A program made the position numbers and the translations under genes. Source: Acidihalobacter prosperus (GTDB lineage: Bacteria; Pseudomonadota; Gammaproteobacteria; DSM-5130; Acidihalobacteraceae). From it: a DNA stretch of 64,000 bases. The stretch is from NCBI RefSeq assembly GCF_000754095.2, contig NZ_JQSG02000003.1:485397-549396 (forward strand). Direction: 5' to 3'. Within the stretch, counting starts at the first letter, position 1; the number at the start of each line of letters is the position of its first letter. A model generated the notes under the pieces. That model did not search any database, had not been told where the DNA came from, and saw only the letters and a list, made by a program, of their open reading frames with translations. Of this stretch, positions 7,200 through 16,063 are shown piece by piece.

Positions 7200-8091
7200 G
7201 CAAAGCGTTGCGCGCTGCTGGTTCAACGGCCGCCTGGTCGATCCCGCCGCGCCGCAGATCTCGGTCTACGACCACGGCCTGCTCTATGGCGACGGCGTGT
7301 TCGAGGGCATCCGTTTCTACGCCCGCCGTCCGTTCCGCCTGCAGGCGCACCTCGACCGACTGCTGCGTTCGGCACGCGCCATCGCCCTGGAACTGCCCTA
7401 CGACGCCGAGGCGCTGACGGCGGCGGTGCACGAGACCATCGCCGCCTGCCCGCTCGATGACGGCTATCTGCGTCTCGTGGCGACGCGCGGCATCGGCACC
7501 CTCGGCATCGATCCGCGCAGCTGCGCCCGGCCCAATGTGTTCGTCGTCGCCGACCGCATCGTGCTCGCCGCCGAATCCAGCCGCACTCGCGGCCTGCGCG
7601 TGGCCATCGCGGCCACCCGGCGCCTGCCGGCGGACGGCCTCGATCCGCGCATCAAGAGCCTCAACTACCTCAACCACATCCTCGCGCGCATGGAGGCGAG
7701 CCGCGCCGGCGCCGACGAGGCGCTGCTGCTCAACGCCCAGGGCCGGGTGACCGAGGGCAGCGGCGACAACGTGTTCGTGGTGCGCGGCGGCGAACTGCTC
7801 ACCCCGCCCGGTATCGACGGCGCGCTGGAGGGCGTCACCCGGGCGGTCGTGCTGGAACTGGCCGCCGCGCTCGGCCTGCCGGCACGCGAGGCCTCGCTCG
7901 CGCCCTACGAACTGCACACGGCCGAGGAGTGCTTCCTCACCGGCACCGCCGCCGAACTGCTGCCGGTGCGCGAGATCGACGGCCGCGCGCTGCCGTCCTG
8001 CCCCGGCCCGGTCACGCGCGCGATCCAGGACGCCTACCTCGCCCTGATCGCACGCGAATGCGGCACGGAGGGACAGGCCGCGCCGACGTGA
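7192..8091 (+). CDS. Class IV aminotransferase (branched-chain-aminotransferase-like)
   Basis: A 299-residue PLP enzyme of fold type IV. Seen are YDHGLLYGDGVFEGIRFY near the N-terminus, the PLP-binding lysine in RIKSLNYLNHILAR, and EGSGDNVFVV plus a C-terminal ECFLTGTAAELLPV, all typical of IlvE-type enzymes. D-amino-acid aminotransferase or aminodeoxychorismate-lyase-like specificity cannot be excluded. It overlaps phzF upstream and, through GTGA, the permease gene downstream. This makes a three-gene operon under the divergent MocR regulator, likely for use or conversion of an amino or hydroxy acid rather than housekeeping branched-chain synthesis. Confidence 0.88.
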   Translation: MPEQSVARCWFNGRLVDPAAPQISVYDHGLLYGDGVFEGIRFYARRPFRLQAHLDRLLRSARAIALELPYDAEALTAAVHETIAACPLDDGYLRLVATRGIGTLGIDPRSCARPNVFVVADRIVLAAESSRTRGLRVAIAATRRLPADGLDPRIKSLNYLNHILARMEASRAGADEALLLNAQGRVTEGSGDNVFVVRGGELLTPPGIDGALEGVTRAVVLELAAALGLPAREASLAPYELHTAEECFLTGTAAELLPVREIDGRALPSCPGPVTRAIQDAYLALIARECGTEGQAAPT

Positions 8092-9548
8092 TACTCGACC
8101 TGCTGCCATTCGCAGGCCTGCTGACGGTCATCGCCAGCCGCCGCGCCGGCGTCTGGGTGGCGGCCCTCGCCGGACTGACGCTCACGCTGCCGGCCTTTCT
8201 CGCGTCGACCGACGCCGCAACGCCGGCGCTCGCGCGCTTGGCCGGCACGTCGCTGCACGGCCTGTGGCTGAGCTGGCTGGCCGTCTCGGTGATAGTCGCC
8301 GGCCTGCTGTTCCACTAGGTGGTGAAGCGCACGCAGGACTTCGGCGCGCCGGGCGCTGGCGCTGGCGCTGGCTCAGGGCGCGCCGGCGACCGCTACCGCA
8401 CGCTGTATGCCCTGTGTTTCCTGGTCGGTCCGTTCTTCGAATCGGTCACCGGTTTCGGCGTGGGACTGGTGGTCACCCTGCCGCTGCTGCTGCGCCTGGG
8501 CATCGCGCCGGCGAACGCCGTTGTCTTCTCGCTGTACAGCCAGATGCTGGTGCCCTGGGGCGGCATGGCCGTCGGCACCACCGTGGGTGCCGCGCTGGCC
8601 GGCTTGCCGGTGCGCGAACTCGGCCTTGTCAGCGCCCTGTTGACGTTCCCTCTGCTCGGTGGCTACCTGTGGCTGTTTTGGCGCTTCGCGACCGCTGAAG
8701 GCCTGCGGCCCTGCTCGAAACAGCGCCTGGACGATCTCGCATGGCTGGCAGCGCTGGCCGGGCTGCTGGCATTGTGCAATGCGCTGGTCGCGGTGCCCAT
8801 CGCCGGCCTGCTCGCAACGGGTGCACTGCTGATCCCGCGTCACTGGCGCGACCGGCGGCCATCGCCGGGCGAGTGGCGGGCCGCCGCACTCGCCGCCGGG
8901 CCGTATCTGCTGGTCGCCGGGCTGCTGCTGATCACCCACACGCTGCCGGTGCTGCGGGACGCGCTGGCGCATCTGTGGGTTTGGCGGCCGGCTCCGGGCT
9001 GGCCGGCCTTCCCGCCGTTTTACGAGGTACCGTTTTGGCTGTCCGCGACGGCGCTGGCCTTCGGCGTCGCCCATCGCTTCGACGCTGCCAACTGGCGGGC
9101 CGTGCTCGCGGACACCCTGGAGGCCGCCTGGCCGCCGACCCGGACCACCGTGCTGTTCGTGGTCATGGCGCAGCTGATGAGCGACGGCGGCGTCGCCGCG
9201 CGCCTGGCCGTCGGCTGGCAACATGCGGCCGGCAGCCTGGCGCTGTATTCCGCGCCCCTGATGGGCGGGCTGGCCGGATTGCTCACCGCCAGCAACACCG
9301 CCTCAAATGCCCTGTTGATGCCGCTGCAGACCGCGCTGGCCGGCGGCGACCCGCGACTGCTGGCCTGGCTGGCCGCGGTGCAGAATCTGGCCGGCAGCAA
9401 TCTCACCGCGCTGTCGCCGATCCGCATCGAAATGGCGCTGGCGCTGGCCGGTCTCGCCGGCGGCGCCGCGCGCGTCTACGCCCGCGCCTGGCCGCTCGGC
9501 GCTGGGGTACTGATCCTGCTCACCGCCACACTGGCCCTGTTGCGCTGA
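8088..9548 (+). pseudogene. LctP-type permease interrupted by an in-frame TAG
   Basis: Read through, this is one 485-residue polytopic membrane protein resembling L-lactate permease (LctP family). It has the signature FFESVTGFGVGLVVTLPLLL, followed by SLYSQMLVPWGGMAVGTT and many further helices. A TAG codon at 8316-8318 interrupts the frame after the second helix (LLFH stop VVKRT); the frame is open on both sides without any shift. The GTG at 8088 overlaps the aminotransferase stop. A single C-to-T change of CAG would explain the stop. Restart at the GTG right after the stop is possible but would lose the first helices. I call it a probable pseudogene; a sequencing error or amber readthrough is the alternative. 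Confidence 0.75.
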
Positions 9549-9568
9549 AGTCGCCCGCGTCCGGGCGG

Positions 9569-9958
9569 TCAGCCGCCGTCGCCCGGCTCGTATTCATCGT
9601 ACTCGTGGTATTTGCGCGACTGGCCGCGTACACGCTCGGCGGGGTATTTGGCGCGGTTGATTTCAAGCTTGCGCAGCGCGACGGCGCGCAGATCGATGTC
9701 CAGACAGTCGGCGAGGCGGATGAGGTAGAGCAGCACGTCGGCCATCTCGTGCTCGATCTCGAGCCGGCGTTTGGCATCCGGCGCGGCACTTTCCTCCGGC
9801 GTCAGCCACTGGAAGCATTCGAGCAGCTCGGCGGCCTCGACCGACAGCGCCATGGCCAGATTCTTGGGCGTGTGGAAGACCTCCCAGTCGCGTTCGCGGG
9901 CGAAAACCTCCAGCGCGGCGCGCAACGTTTCCAGGGCGTCGGTATCGGGCATCGGCAT
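9569..9958 (-). CDS. MazG-like nucleotide pyrophosphohydrolase
   Basis: A 129-residue single-domain all-alpha NTP pyrophosphohydrolase. The metal-binding helices are seen as VEAAELLECFQWLTPEES (E-x-x-E pattern) and EIEHEMADVLLYLIRLAD (E-x-x-D), and FHTPKNLAMALS is the family's conserved N-terminal element. It resembles RS21-C6/dCTPase-type house-cleaning enzymes that hydrolyse non-canonical or excess dNTPs. Two in-frame ATGs (9958 and 9952) are equally weak; a longer frame to 10060 is not supported. It ends 20 bases from the end of the convergent permease gene. Confidence 0.85.
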   Translation of the reverse strand: MPMPDTDALETLRAALEVFARERDWEVFHTPKNLAMALSVEAAELLECFQWLTPEESAAPDAKRRLEIEHEMADVLLYLIRLADCLDIDLRAVALRKLEINRAKYPAERVRGQSRKYHEYDEYEPGDGG

Positions 9959-10007
9959 CTCGCAATGGGCGTCGGATGTCCATTCTACCCGCCCGCGCCC
10001 GAACCGT

Positions 10008-10535
10008 TCAGCGTGCCAGCAGCTTGAAGTCGAGCACGGCAAAACCGTCCACCGCCGCATGCACCGTCACCAGCACGACCGCAACGTAGAGCAGCGCGAA
10101 CCCCATGCCGACGGCAAGGCCGCGCGTGGTGTACGGTGGCGCACCCGCGATTTCGGCCTGGCGGCGACCACGCGCGGCAAGCCAGAGCACGCCGAGATAG
10201 CTCAGGATGACCCAGGCGACGGGTATCGCGATGGCCAGCATCTCGATCGGCACGGAACCCTGGTAGGGCTCGATCAGGCGGTTCTCGAATGCGGTCAGGC
10301 CGAAGAAGGAGGTGATGCCGTGCTGGATCACGTACCAGGGGAACTCCGCCGCCACATAGACGCCGGCCAGCGCCTGCGGCCACGCCACGGGCCTACCCAA
10401 TGGCCAGTGCAGCAGCCAGTGCAATGCCAGCGTCGCCGCCGCGTCCACCGCCAGGAGCGCAAACAGCATGGCGACGCAGAGCCGCCACAGCACCTGCGGC
10501 AGCCGCGCCGGCGCCGATACGCCGGCCGCGCTCAT
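10008..10535 (-). CDS. Integral membrane protein coupled to cytochrome b
   Basis: A 175-residue protein with four hydrophobic segments: about residues 14-34, 48-66, 98-118 and 142-164. There is no recognisable domain. Histidines occur in or near helices (LALHWLLHW, VIQHG, VTVHAAVDG), so haem binding is conceivable but unproven. Its ATG overlaps the stop of the cytochrome b561-type gene by 4 bases (ATGA), so the two are made together and may form one complex. I do not recognise the family. Confidence 0.7.
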   Translation of the reverse strand: MSAAGVSAPARLPQVLWRLCVAMLFALLAVDAAATLALHWLLHWPLGRPVAWPQALAGVYVAAEFPWYVIQHGITSFFGLTAFENRLIEPYQGSVPIEMLAIAIPVAWVILSYLGVLWLAARGRRQAEIAGAPPYTTRGLAVGMGFALLYVAVVLVTVHAAVDGFAVLDFKLLAR

Positions 10536-11179
10536 CGCATGGGCTCCCGCAGGTTGGCGCCGCCGGCTTCTCCACGCGTCCCGTCCGCCGGCAGGAACAT
10601 GCCGCGAATCACGCCCTGACCGGCGGCCTCGTGGATCACCGCGAAGGCGACATGGCCGATCCAGTAGGCCCAGGCCATTACCGAGATGGCATTGTGCACC
10701 ACCGACTCGACGGAATAGATGAAAAAGGTCGGCGCGAAGCCGAAGCTGAACGGAATCGTCACTCCCGGTCGCAGCAGGATGTTGAGCACGCCGGTCAGCG
10801 CCATGCCGAGCATGATCAGCACCCCAAGCCCGTGTACGAACCCGGGCAGGCCCACGGCCGCGCCCGCCGGCGGCAGCCGGCCGCGAAGCAGCGCGCGGAT
10901 CTCCGACCAAACCGGCGCCATGCCGCCGCGCTGCAGCCAGGGGAACAAGCGCTCGCGCATGCGTGGATCGCGGCGTATGCGATGCAGGTAAGCGGCAAGC
11001 ACGGCCGCACACACCACGCCGCCGATCTGGTGCGCATCGAACACGCCGACGGAGGAGGGCGCGGGGAACGCGGCATTCGTCGACACGTCCGACATCAGCG
11101 TGCTGCTGAACAGTTCGAAGCTGATGGCGAACGACAGCAGCCAGTGGTAGACCTTGGATGCGCCGTCCCATGCGTTCAT
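10532..11179 (-). CDS. Cytochrome b561-type membrane protein
   Basis: A 215-residue di-haem cytochrome b-like protein with four transmembrane helices. Candidate haem-ligand histidines sit in YHWLLSF (helix 1), FDAHQIGG and YLHRIR (helix 2 region), FVHGLGVLI (helix 3) and HNAISVMAWAYWIGHVAFAVIHEAAG (helix 4). The layout resembles the b-type subunits of Ni-Fe hydrogenases, formate dehydrogenase and related quinone-linked complexes. No catalytic partner is adjacent, only a second membrane protein overlapping its 3' end. The ATG at 11179 has GGAGGG 7 bases upstream. It probably moves electrons between a periplasmic partner and the quinone pool. Confidence 0.8.
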   Translation of the reverse strand: MNAWDGASKVYHWLLSFAISFELFSSTLMSDVSTNAAFPAPSSVGVFDAHQIGGVVCAAVLAAYLHRIRRDPRMRERLFPWLQRGGMAPVWSEIRALLRGRLPPAGAAVGLPGFVHGLGVLIMLGMALTGVLNILLRPGVTIPFSFGFAPTFFIYSVESVVHNAISVMAWAYWIGHVAFAVIHEAAGQGVIRGMFLPADGTRGEAGGANLREPMR

Positions 11180-11414
11180 GCGTCTGCCCTCCGTTCGATG
11201 TGCATCCACACACCGAACGGAGCAATTATCGCGCCATGATGCTTGGCCGCACGAATTCAACGGATATCTGGATATTTTGGCAATCGATCTGCCGCGATTC
11301 GAAACAGCTCTGATGCAGATCGACCCAGAACGCCCGCCGATCTAAATCGGTACCAATAATTTTTTCAAAAATTAATTAATTTGCGCAACTTATGGCGATC
11401 ACGGGCGAATATTG

Positions 11415-12440
11415 TCAGCGCCCGCTGTTCTGTCTCTCGATCATCCATGCCGGATATTGCGGCTGTGGCGCGGTGATCGCCGACAGACGCTCGATCTGCT
11501 CATCGCTCAAACGCACTCGGGTAGCACCGAGGTTGTCTTCGAGCTGCTGCATGTTTTTTGCGCCGATGATCACGGAGCTGACGCCTGGCCGTGCGAGCAG
11601 CCAGGCCAGAGCCACCTGCGGGATACTCGCTTCCAGCTCGCGGGCGATTTCATCCAATGCATCGACGGCATCGTAAACGCGCGCATCCACCGGCGGGAAA
11701 TCGAATCCGCTGCGACGCGCGCCTTCCGGCCCGCTGTGATCGCGACGGAACTTGCCGGTGAGATAGCCGCCCGCCAGGGGCGACCAGGGCATGATGCCGA
11801 GGCCGGCCTCGACGCAGTAGGGTTGCAGTTCGTGTTCGAGGTCGCGCCCGGCCAGCGCGTAATAGGCCTGCAGCGAGGCGAAGCGCTCCCAACCCCTTGC
11901 ATCTGCCAGGGTAACCGCCTGCGCCAGGTGGCGCGCAGACCAGTTGGACGCGCCGATGTAGCGCACCTTGCCCTGGCGCACGAGATCGTCCAGCGCGCGC
12001 AGGGTTTCCTCCAGCGGCGTGCGGATATCCCAGCCGTGCACCTGATACAGATCGATATGATCGGTACCCAAGCGGCGCAGGCTGGCCTCGCAGGCCGCCA
12101 TGATGTGCTTGCGCGACAGCCCGACATTGTTCGGATCGCCACTGCCTTCGCCGGCCGCCCGACTCATCGGGCTGCGCACCTTGGTCGCGATCACCATTTC
12201 GTCGCGCGGCAGACGCGATCGCGCGAGCGCTTGGCCCAGTATTTCCTCCGATTCGCCATAGGAATAAACGTCGGCGGTATCGAAAAAATTGACGCCGGCC
12301 TCGACGGCGCGGGACACCAGTCGGTCCGCATCCGACTGCCCCACCACCGCGATCGACAGAAAATTGGACCCGAAGGTCATCGCACCGAGACAGAGCTCGG
12401 ACACCTTGAGACCGGTACGTCCCAGTTGCCGGTATTGCAT
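11415..12440 (-). CDS. Aldo/keto reductase
   Basis: A 341-residue NADPH-dependent oxidoreductase with a TIM-barrel fold. The start MQYRQLGRTGLKVSELCLG, the catalytic Asp/Tyr segment FFDTADVYSYG, the catalytic lysine in VIATKVRSP, and QVHGWD place it in the AKR family. The C-terminal SSVIIGAKNMQQLEDNL is the cofactor-binding end. The ATG at 12440 sits 4 bases after GGAGG; a second ATG 12 bases upstream overlaps that site and is unlikely. It stands alone between the cytochrome pair and the GGDEF-EAL gene. The substrate is unknown, but such enzymes usually reduce aldehydes. Confidence 0.93.
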   Translation of the reverse strand: MQYRQLGRTGLKVSELCLGAMTFGSNFLSIAVVGQSDADRLVSRAVEAGVNFFDTADVYSYGESEEILGQALARSRLPRDEMVIATKVRSPMSRAAGEGSGDPNNVGLSRKHIMAACEASLRRLGTDHIDLYQVHGWDIRTPLEETLRALDDLVRQGKVRYIGASNWSARHLAQAVTLADARGWERFASLQAYYALAGRDLEHELQPYCVEAGLGIMPWSPLAGGYLTGKFRRDHSGPEGARRSGFDFPPVDARVYDAVDALDEIARELEASIPQVALAWLLARPGVSSVIIGAKNMQQLEDNLGATRVRLSDEQIERLSAITAPQPQYPAWMIERQNSGR

Positions 12441-12704
12441 GGCACCTCCCATGAATCGAATACGTTCGCCCGCTCGCCGACGGAATGCCGGCAGTCAGGC
12501 ATTCCGATTCATTTTTCCAAATAAAGTTTCGCAGGCACGCGCTACCGCTTAACGGCACCCGCACGGCCCATTGCCGACGATGTGCTATACATTTCCTAAT
12601 AAGCGTTCATATTGACGACAAAAATCAATAAATAATACTTATGAAAAATTATGGAAAATCTCCTTCGCTTTTCCGCCACGACGTGATACCTGAAGACGCC
12701 TCGC

Positions 12705-15700
12705 ATGGATGATGCGTGTCCGCCCTCGCGTGCGCGCGTCGGGGCCCGCGACCTGCTCGATGCCCATGGCGGCGAGGCAGCCTTCGTAGTGGACGCCTCC
12801 GATCCCCGTCAGCCGATCGTCGACTGCAACGCCGCGCTGTGCCGACTCTACGGCTACACGCCCGATCAGCTCCGCGGCGAAAGCTGGCTGTGCCTGCATG
12901 ACGCGCCCGGCGACGACGCGCCGCAGCAGCGCCTGACGCAAGCGTGCCGCGCCGCGGTATCCGCGCAGGCCGCGCGCAGCCTGACGCTCGCCGGCTACCG
13001 TGCCGACGGCCGCGCGATGCGCATGCATCTGCGCCTGATTCCACTCGGGAGCCCGTCGCCCGCAACGCCGGATACCCCCGCGACGCGTTACGTCGGCGGC
13101 ATCGAAACCGACGTGACCACGCCGCACGGCGCCTATCGCATCGTCGACGAGCAGCGCCGCCTGCTGGCGGCCAGATCCGCAATCCAGCATCTGCTCGCCC
13201 GCATGCCGGCACCCAAGCAACCGTTCCACGAGAGCTGCGAAACCCTGATGCGGCGACTGCCCGGGCTGCTAGCCTGGATCAGCGCGCCGGATGCCGGCCG
13301 CGCACGCTTGACCGCCGTCGGCGGCCCGGCCGACTTCGAACCGCCGCCGGCGGTCGACAACATCCCGCTCGATGGCAGCGCCGGCGATCACCCCCTCAGC
13401 ACCTGCTTCGGCAGCGGGCATGTCTATCACGTGCCCGACATCATGGCTCACCCCGCGATGGCGGACAGTCGCGCCTGGGCGGAACGCTGCGGCATGCGCG
13501 CCCTGCTCGCGCTGCCCATCCGCCGCCGCGGGTGCGCGGACTGCGTGCTGTCGCTGCTCGCGCGCGAGCGCGGCTATTTCAATGAGGAACGCATCATCGG
13601 CTGCGAAGGCATCGCTGAGGCACTCGAACTCGGCCTGCGGGCTCTGGAACACGATCGCGAGCTGCGTCTGACGCGCGATTTCTATGCCGCCCTGTCGGAA
13701 ATCAACCAGCTCATCACCCGCCGTCCCGAGCCCGAGGCCTTGTTCGATGGCATCTGCAATCTGATACTCGCCCATGCCGGCATGGACGCGATCTGGGTAG
13801 GCCTGCTGGAACCCGATCAGCGCATCCGCGTCGTCGCCAGCGCCGTCGCGCCCGACATCGAATTCGATCCGCGCGCGCTGGACCTGTCCGCCGACGCGGG
13901 CAGCCCCGACGGCCACGGCGCGGCAGGATTCGCCATCCGCAGCGGGCGCATGCAGGTCGTGGAGGATCTTGCGCACGCCAGCGGATTCGATCACTGGCGC
14001 GAGGTTCACCGTCGCAGCGAACTGCATGCCGTCGCGGCGTTCCCCTTCACCCGCCGCGGGCAGATTCACGGCGTGGTCAGCGTCAGCTCGCGGCGGCCCG
14101 GACTGTTCAGCGATCCGCTGGTCGATCTGCTGCAGCGTCTGTCGGAAAACATCAGCTTCGGCCTGGACGACTACGATCGCGGGCGCGACCTGGCGTATCT
14201 GGCGCTACACGATCCCCTGACCGGCCTCCACAATCGCCCCGCCTTCCAGGATCGCCTGCGCCAGGCCTTGAAGGCATCCGCGCGACGGCCCGGCATGAGC
14301 GCAGTCGCGCTGCTCGACCTCGATACCTTCAAGGAGGTCAACGATCAGCACGGCCATAGCGCAGGCGATCACCTGCTGGTGGAAATCGCGCGACGTCTCA
14401 GACCAGCCGTGCGCGCAGGCGACACCGTCGCACGGCTGGGCGGGGACGAATTCGGACTGCTGTTGCCGCAACTGGACGACGCGGCGACGCTGCGCGGCAT
14501 TCTGGAACGCATTCTCGCCGAGATCGCCCGGCCGATCGCCCTGCCCGACGGCAGCCGCCACCGTATCGGCGGCAGCATCGGCGTGGTCGTCGCCGCGCCG
14601 CACATGACGCTGGAGGATCTGCTCAAGCATGCCGATTACGCGCTCTATCGGGTCAAGCGGCGGGGTGGGCAGGGTTACGCCTTCTTCGACCAGGCACTTG
14701 AAGCCGAAATCCGCTCGCGCAACCGCGTGCGCCGAGACTTCGTACGCGCGCTCGACGAACGCGCCATCGTGCTGCACTACCAGCCGCAGGTCGACCTCGA
14801 GAACGGCCACGTCCACGGCGCAGAGGTGCTGGTGCGCTGGCAGGACGGCGATGCGCTCGTGCCGCCGGCCGGATTCATCGACGAGGTCGAATCGGACACC
14901 GTGTTGGCCTGCGAACTCGGACGCAGCGTGCTCGAACGTGCGGCTGCTCAGCTCGAGCAGTGGCTGGACACGGGCGAAGACCTGCGGCTGAGCGTCAATA
15001 TCGGACTCCGACACCTGTCCAGCAGTCAATTTCCGCACGATATCGCCCGCGTGATCGAACGCCACCCGCAGGTGCTGGGGCGCCTGAGCCTGGAGATCAC
15101 CGAACGCGCCGCGCTGAACAATCCGGAACGGGCAAGACGCCACCTGGAGTGGGCCGCGGCACAGGGCGTGCCGGCCCATCTCGACGACTTCGGCACCGCC
15201 TACGCCTCGCTCGAATGGCTGCAGACGCTGCCGATCGCCGGCATCAAACTCGACGTCAAATTCGTGCGCGGCATCCTCGAACACAGCCACAACCTCGCCA
15301 TCGCCACTTCGATGAGCGTGCTGGCTTCGCTGGAAGGCATGCAGCTGGTCGCCGAGGGCATCGAAAGCCGCGCCGAGCAGGATATCCTGCTCGACCTCGG
15401 CATCACGCTGGGCCAGGGCTATCACTTCAGCCCGGCGTTGCCTGCCGGCGATTTCATCCAGTGGCGGCATCGCCGTGCGACGACCTTGTCGGCCACGCAC
15501 CCGCGCGTGCCGTTTCAGGACCATCTGGGGCTGCAGGTGCTGCTCGCCCAGATAGCGGCGACCGTCCATCTTTTCGAGCTAGCCCCCGCGCAGCAACCCG
15601 CCCCGCCGATACTCGAACACCTGCTGCGCCCGAATGGCCTGCCACTGTACCGCTGGCTCGACCGCCACGCGCCAGGCTTCGCCGGGCGACCCGACTTCGC

Positions 15701-15893
15701 ACGCATCCGCAAAACCGCGGACCGCCTGCGCGAACTGGCGTCGCGCGCCCTTGAAACCTGGCACGGCTATCCGGGCGCGCTGGATCACGCGCAGGTCGAC
15801 ACCCTGCGCGGACTGCTCTCCGAACTGCGCGGGCATGCCTGCAAATTCCTCATGTCCTGCAGCGAACGCGAGTCCGCCGACCTCGGCAATTGA
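12705..15893 (+). CDS. PAS-GAF-GAF-GGDEF-EAL signalling protein
   Basis: A 1062-residue cytoplasmic c-di-GMP protein. A PAS domain lies at about 20-130, two GAF-like domains at about 160-315 and 325-490, GGDEF at about 500-660 (intact GGDEF at 579-583) and an EAL domain at about 675-925. A C-terminal domain of about 125 residues is not recognised. The EAL signature reads EVL (707-709), keeping the catalytic Glu. DDFGTAYASL, KLDVKFV and AEGIES are also slight variants of conserved EAL motifs, so phosphodiesterase activity is likely but not certain. There is no transmembrane helix. The ATG at 12705 has a poor ribosome site; a 23-codon ORF (12641-12712) overlaps it. A strong terminator follows. 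Confidence 0.92.
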   Translation: MDDACPPSRARVGARDLLDAHGGEAAFVVDASDPRQPIVDCNAALCRLYGYTPDQLRGESWLCLHDAPGDDAPQQRLTQACRAAVSAQAARSLTLAGYRADGRAMRMHLRLIPLGSPSPATPDTPATRYVGGIETDVTTPHGAYRIVDEQRRLLAARSAIQHLLARMPAPKQPFHESCETLMRRLPGLLAWISAPDAGRARLTAVGGPADFEPPPAVDNIPLDGSAGDHPLSTCFGSGHVYHVPDIMAHPAMADSRAWAERCGMRALLALPIRRRGCADCVLSLLARERGYFNEERIIGCEGIAEALELGLRALEHDRELRLTRDFYAALSEINQLITRRPEPEALFDGICNLILAHAGMDAIWVGLLEPDQRIRVVASAVAPDIEFDPRALDLSADAGSPDGHGAAGFAIRSGRMQVVEDLAHASGFDHWREVHRRSELHAVAAFPFTRRGQIHGVVSVSSRRPGLFSDPLVDLLQRLSENISFGLDDYDRGRDLAYLALHDPLTGLHNRPAFQDRLRQALKASARRPGMSAVALLDLDTFKEVNDQHGHSAGDHLLVEIARRLRPAVRAGDTVARLGGDEFGLLLPQLDDAATLRGILERILAEIARPIALPDGSRHRIGGSIGVVVAAPHMTLEDLLKHADYALYRVKRRGGQGYAFFDQALEAEIRSRNRVRRDFVRALDERAIVLHYQPQVDLENGHVHGAEVLVRWQDGDALVPPAGFIDEVESDTVLACELGRSVLERAAAQLEQWLDTGEDLRLSVNIGLRHLSSSQFPHDIARVIERHPQVLGRLSLEITERAALNNPERARRHLEWAAAQGVPAHLDDFGTAYASLEWLQTLPIAGIKLDVKFVRGILEHSHNLAIATSMSVLASLEGMQLVAEGIESRAEQDILLDLGITLGQGYHFSPALPAGDFIQWRHRRATTLSATHPRVPFQDHLGLQVLLAQIAATVHLFELAPAQQPAPPILEHLLRPNGLPLYRWLDRHAPGFAGRPDFARIRKTADRLRELASRALETWHGYPGALDHAQVDTLRGLLSELRGHACKFLMSCSERESADLGN

Positions 15894-15919
15894 CGCCGCG
15901 GACAGCCCGACGCACACAA

Positions 15920-15960
15920 ACGACAAGGCCCCGGCGTTTCCGCCGGGGCCTTGTCGTTTT
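15920..15960 (+). terminator. Rho-independent terminator
   Basis: A perfect 17-base-pair GC-rich stem (15920-15936 with 15941-15957), loop TTTC, then TTTT. It ends the GGDEF-EAL gene; tRNA-Pro lies just beyond in the opposite direction, for which the same hairpin could serve, though its T-run is poorer on that strand. Confidence 0.9.
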
Positions 15961-15968
15961 GACCGAAT

Positions 15969-16045
15969 TGGTCGGAGTGAAAGGATTCGAACCTTCGACC
16001 CCTGCCTCCCGAAGGCAGTGCTCTACCAAGCTGAGCTACACTCCG
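15969..16045 (-). tRNA. tRNA-Pro (anticodon CGG)
   Basis: A 77-base cloverleaf on the minus strand, beginning CGGAGTG and ending CACTCCG-A-CCA, so the CCA is encoded. The anticodon stem CTGCC/GGCAG encloses the loop TTCGGGA, giving anticodon CGG (reads CCG). The T arm contains GGTTCGAATCC. The D arm is AGCTCAGCTTGGTAGAGC. Confidence 0.95.
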
Positions 16046-16063
16046 AAGCGTTTCTTGACCGAC

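Noticed and set aside
8319-9548. Permease called as a separate gene starting at the GTG after the stop
   Set aside because: The upstream 76 codons are in the same frame and supply the missing first helices, so the stop is better explained as an interruption of one gene. TAG also excludes selenocysteine.
11261-11285. CTGGATATT shared with the Rrf2 operator, found upstream of the cytochrome b gene
   Set aside because: Only one 9-base half is shared and no inverted copy is present; one match of this length in the window may be chance.
12641-12712. 23-codon ORF overlapping the start of the GGDEF-EAL gene
   Set aside because: No ribosome site and no family resemblance; the ATGGATGA overlap may be chance. 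Mentioned only in that gene's entry.
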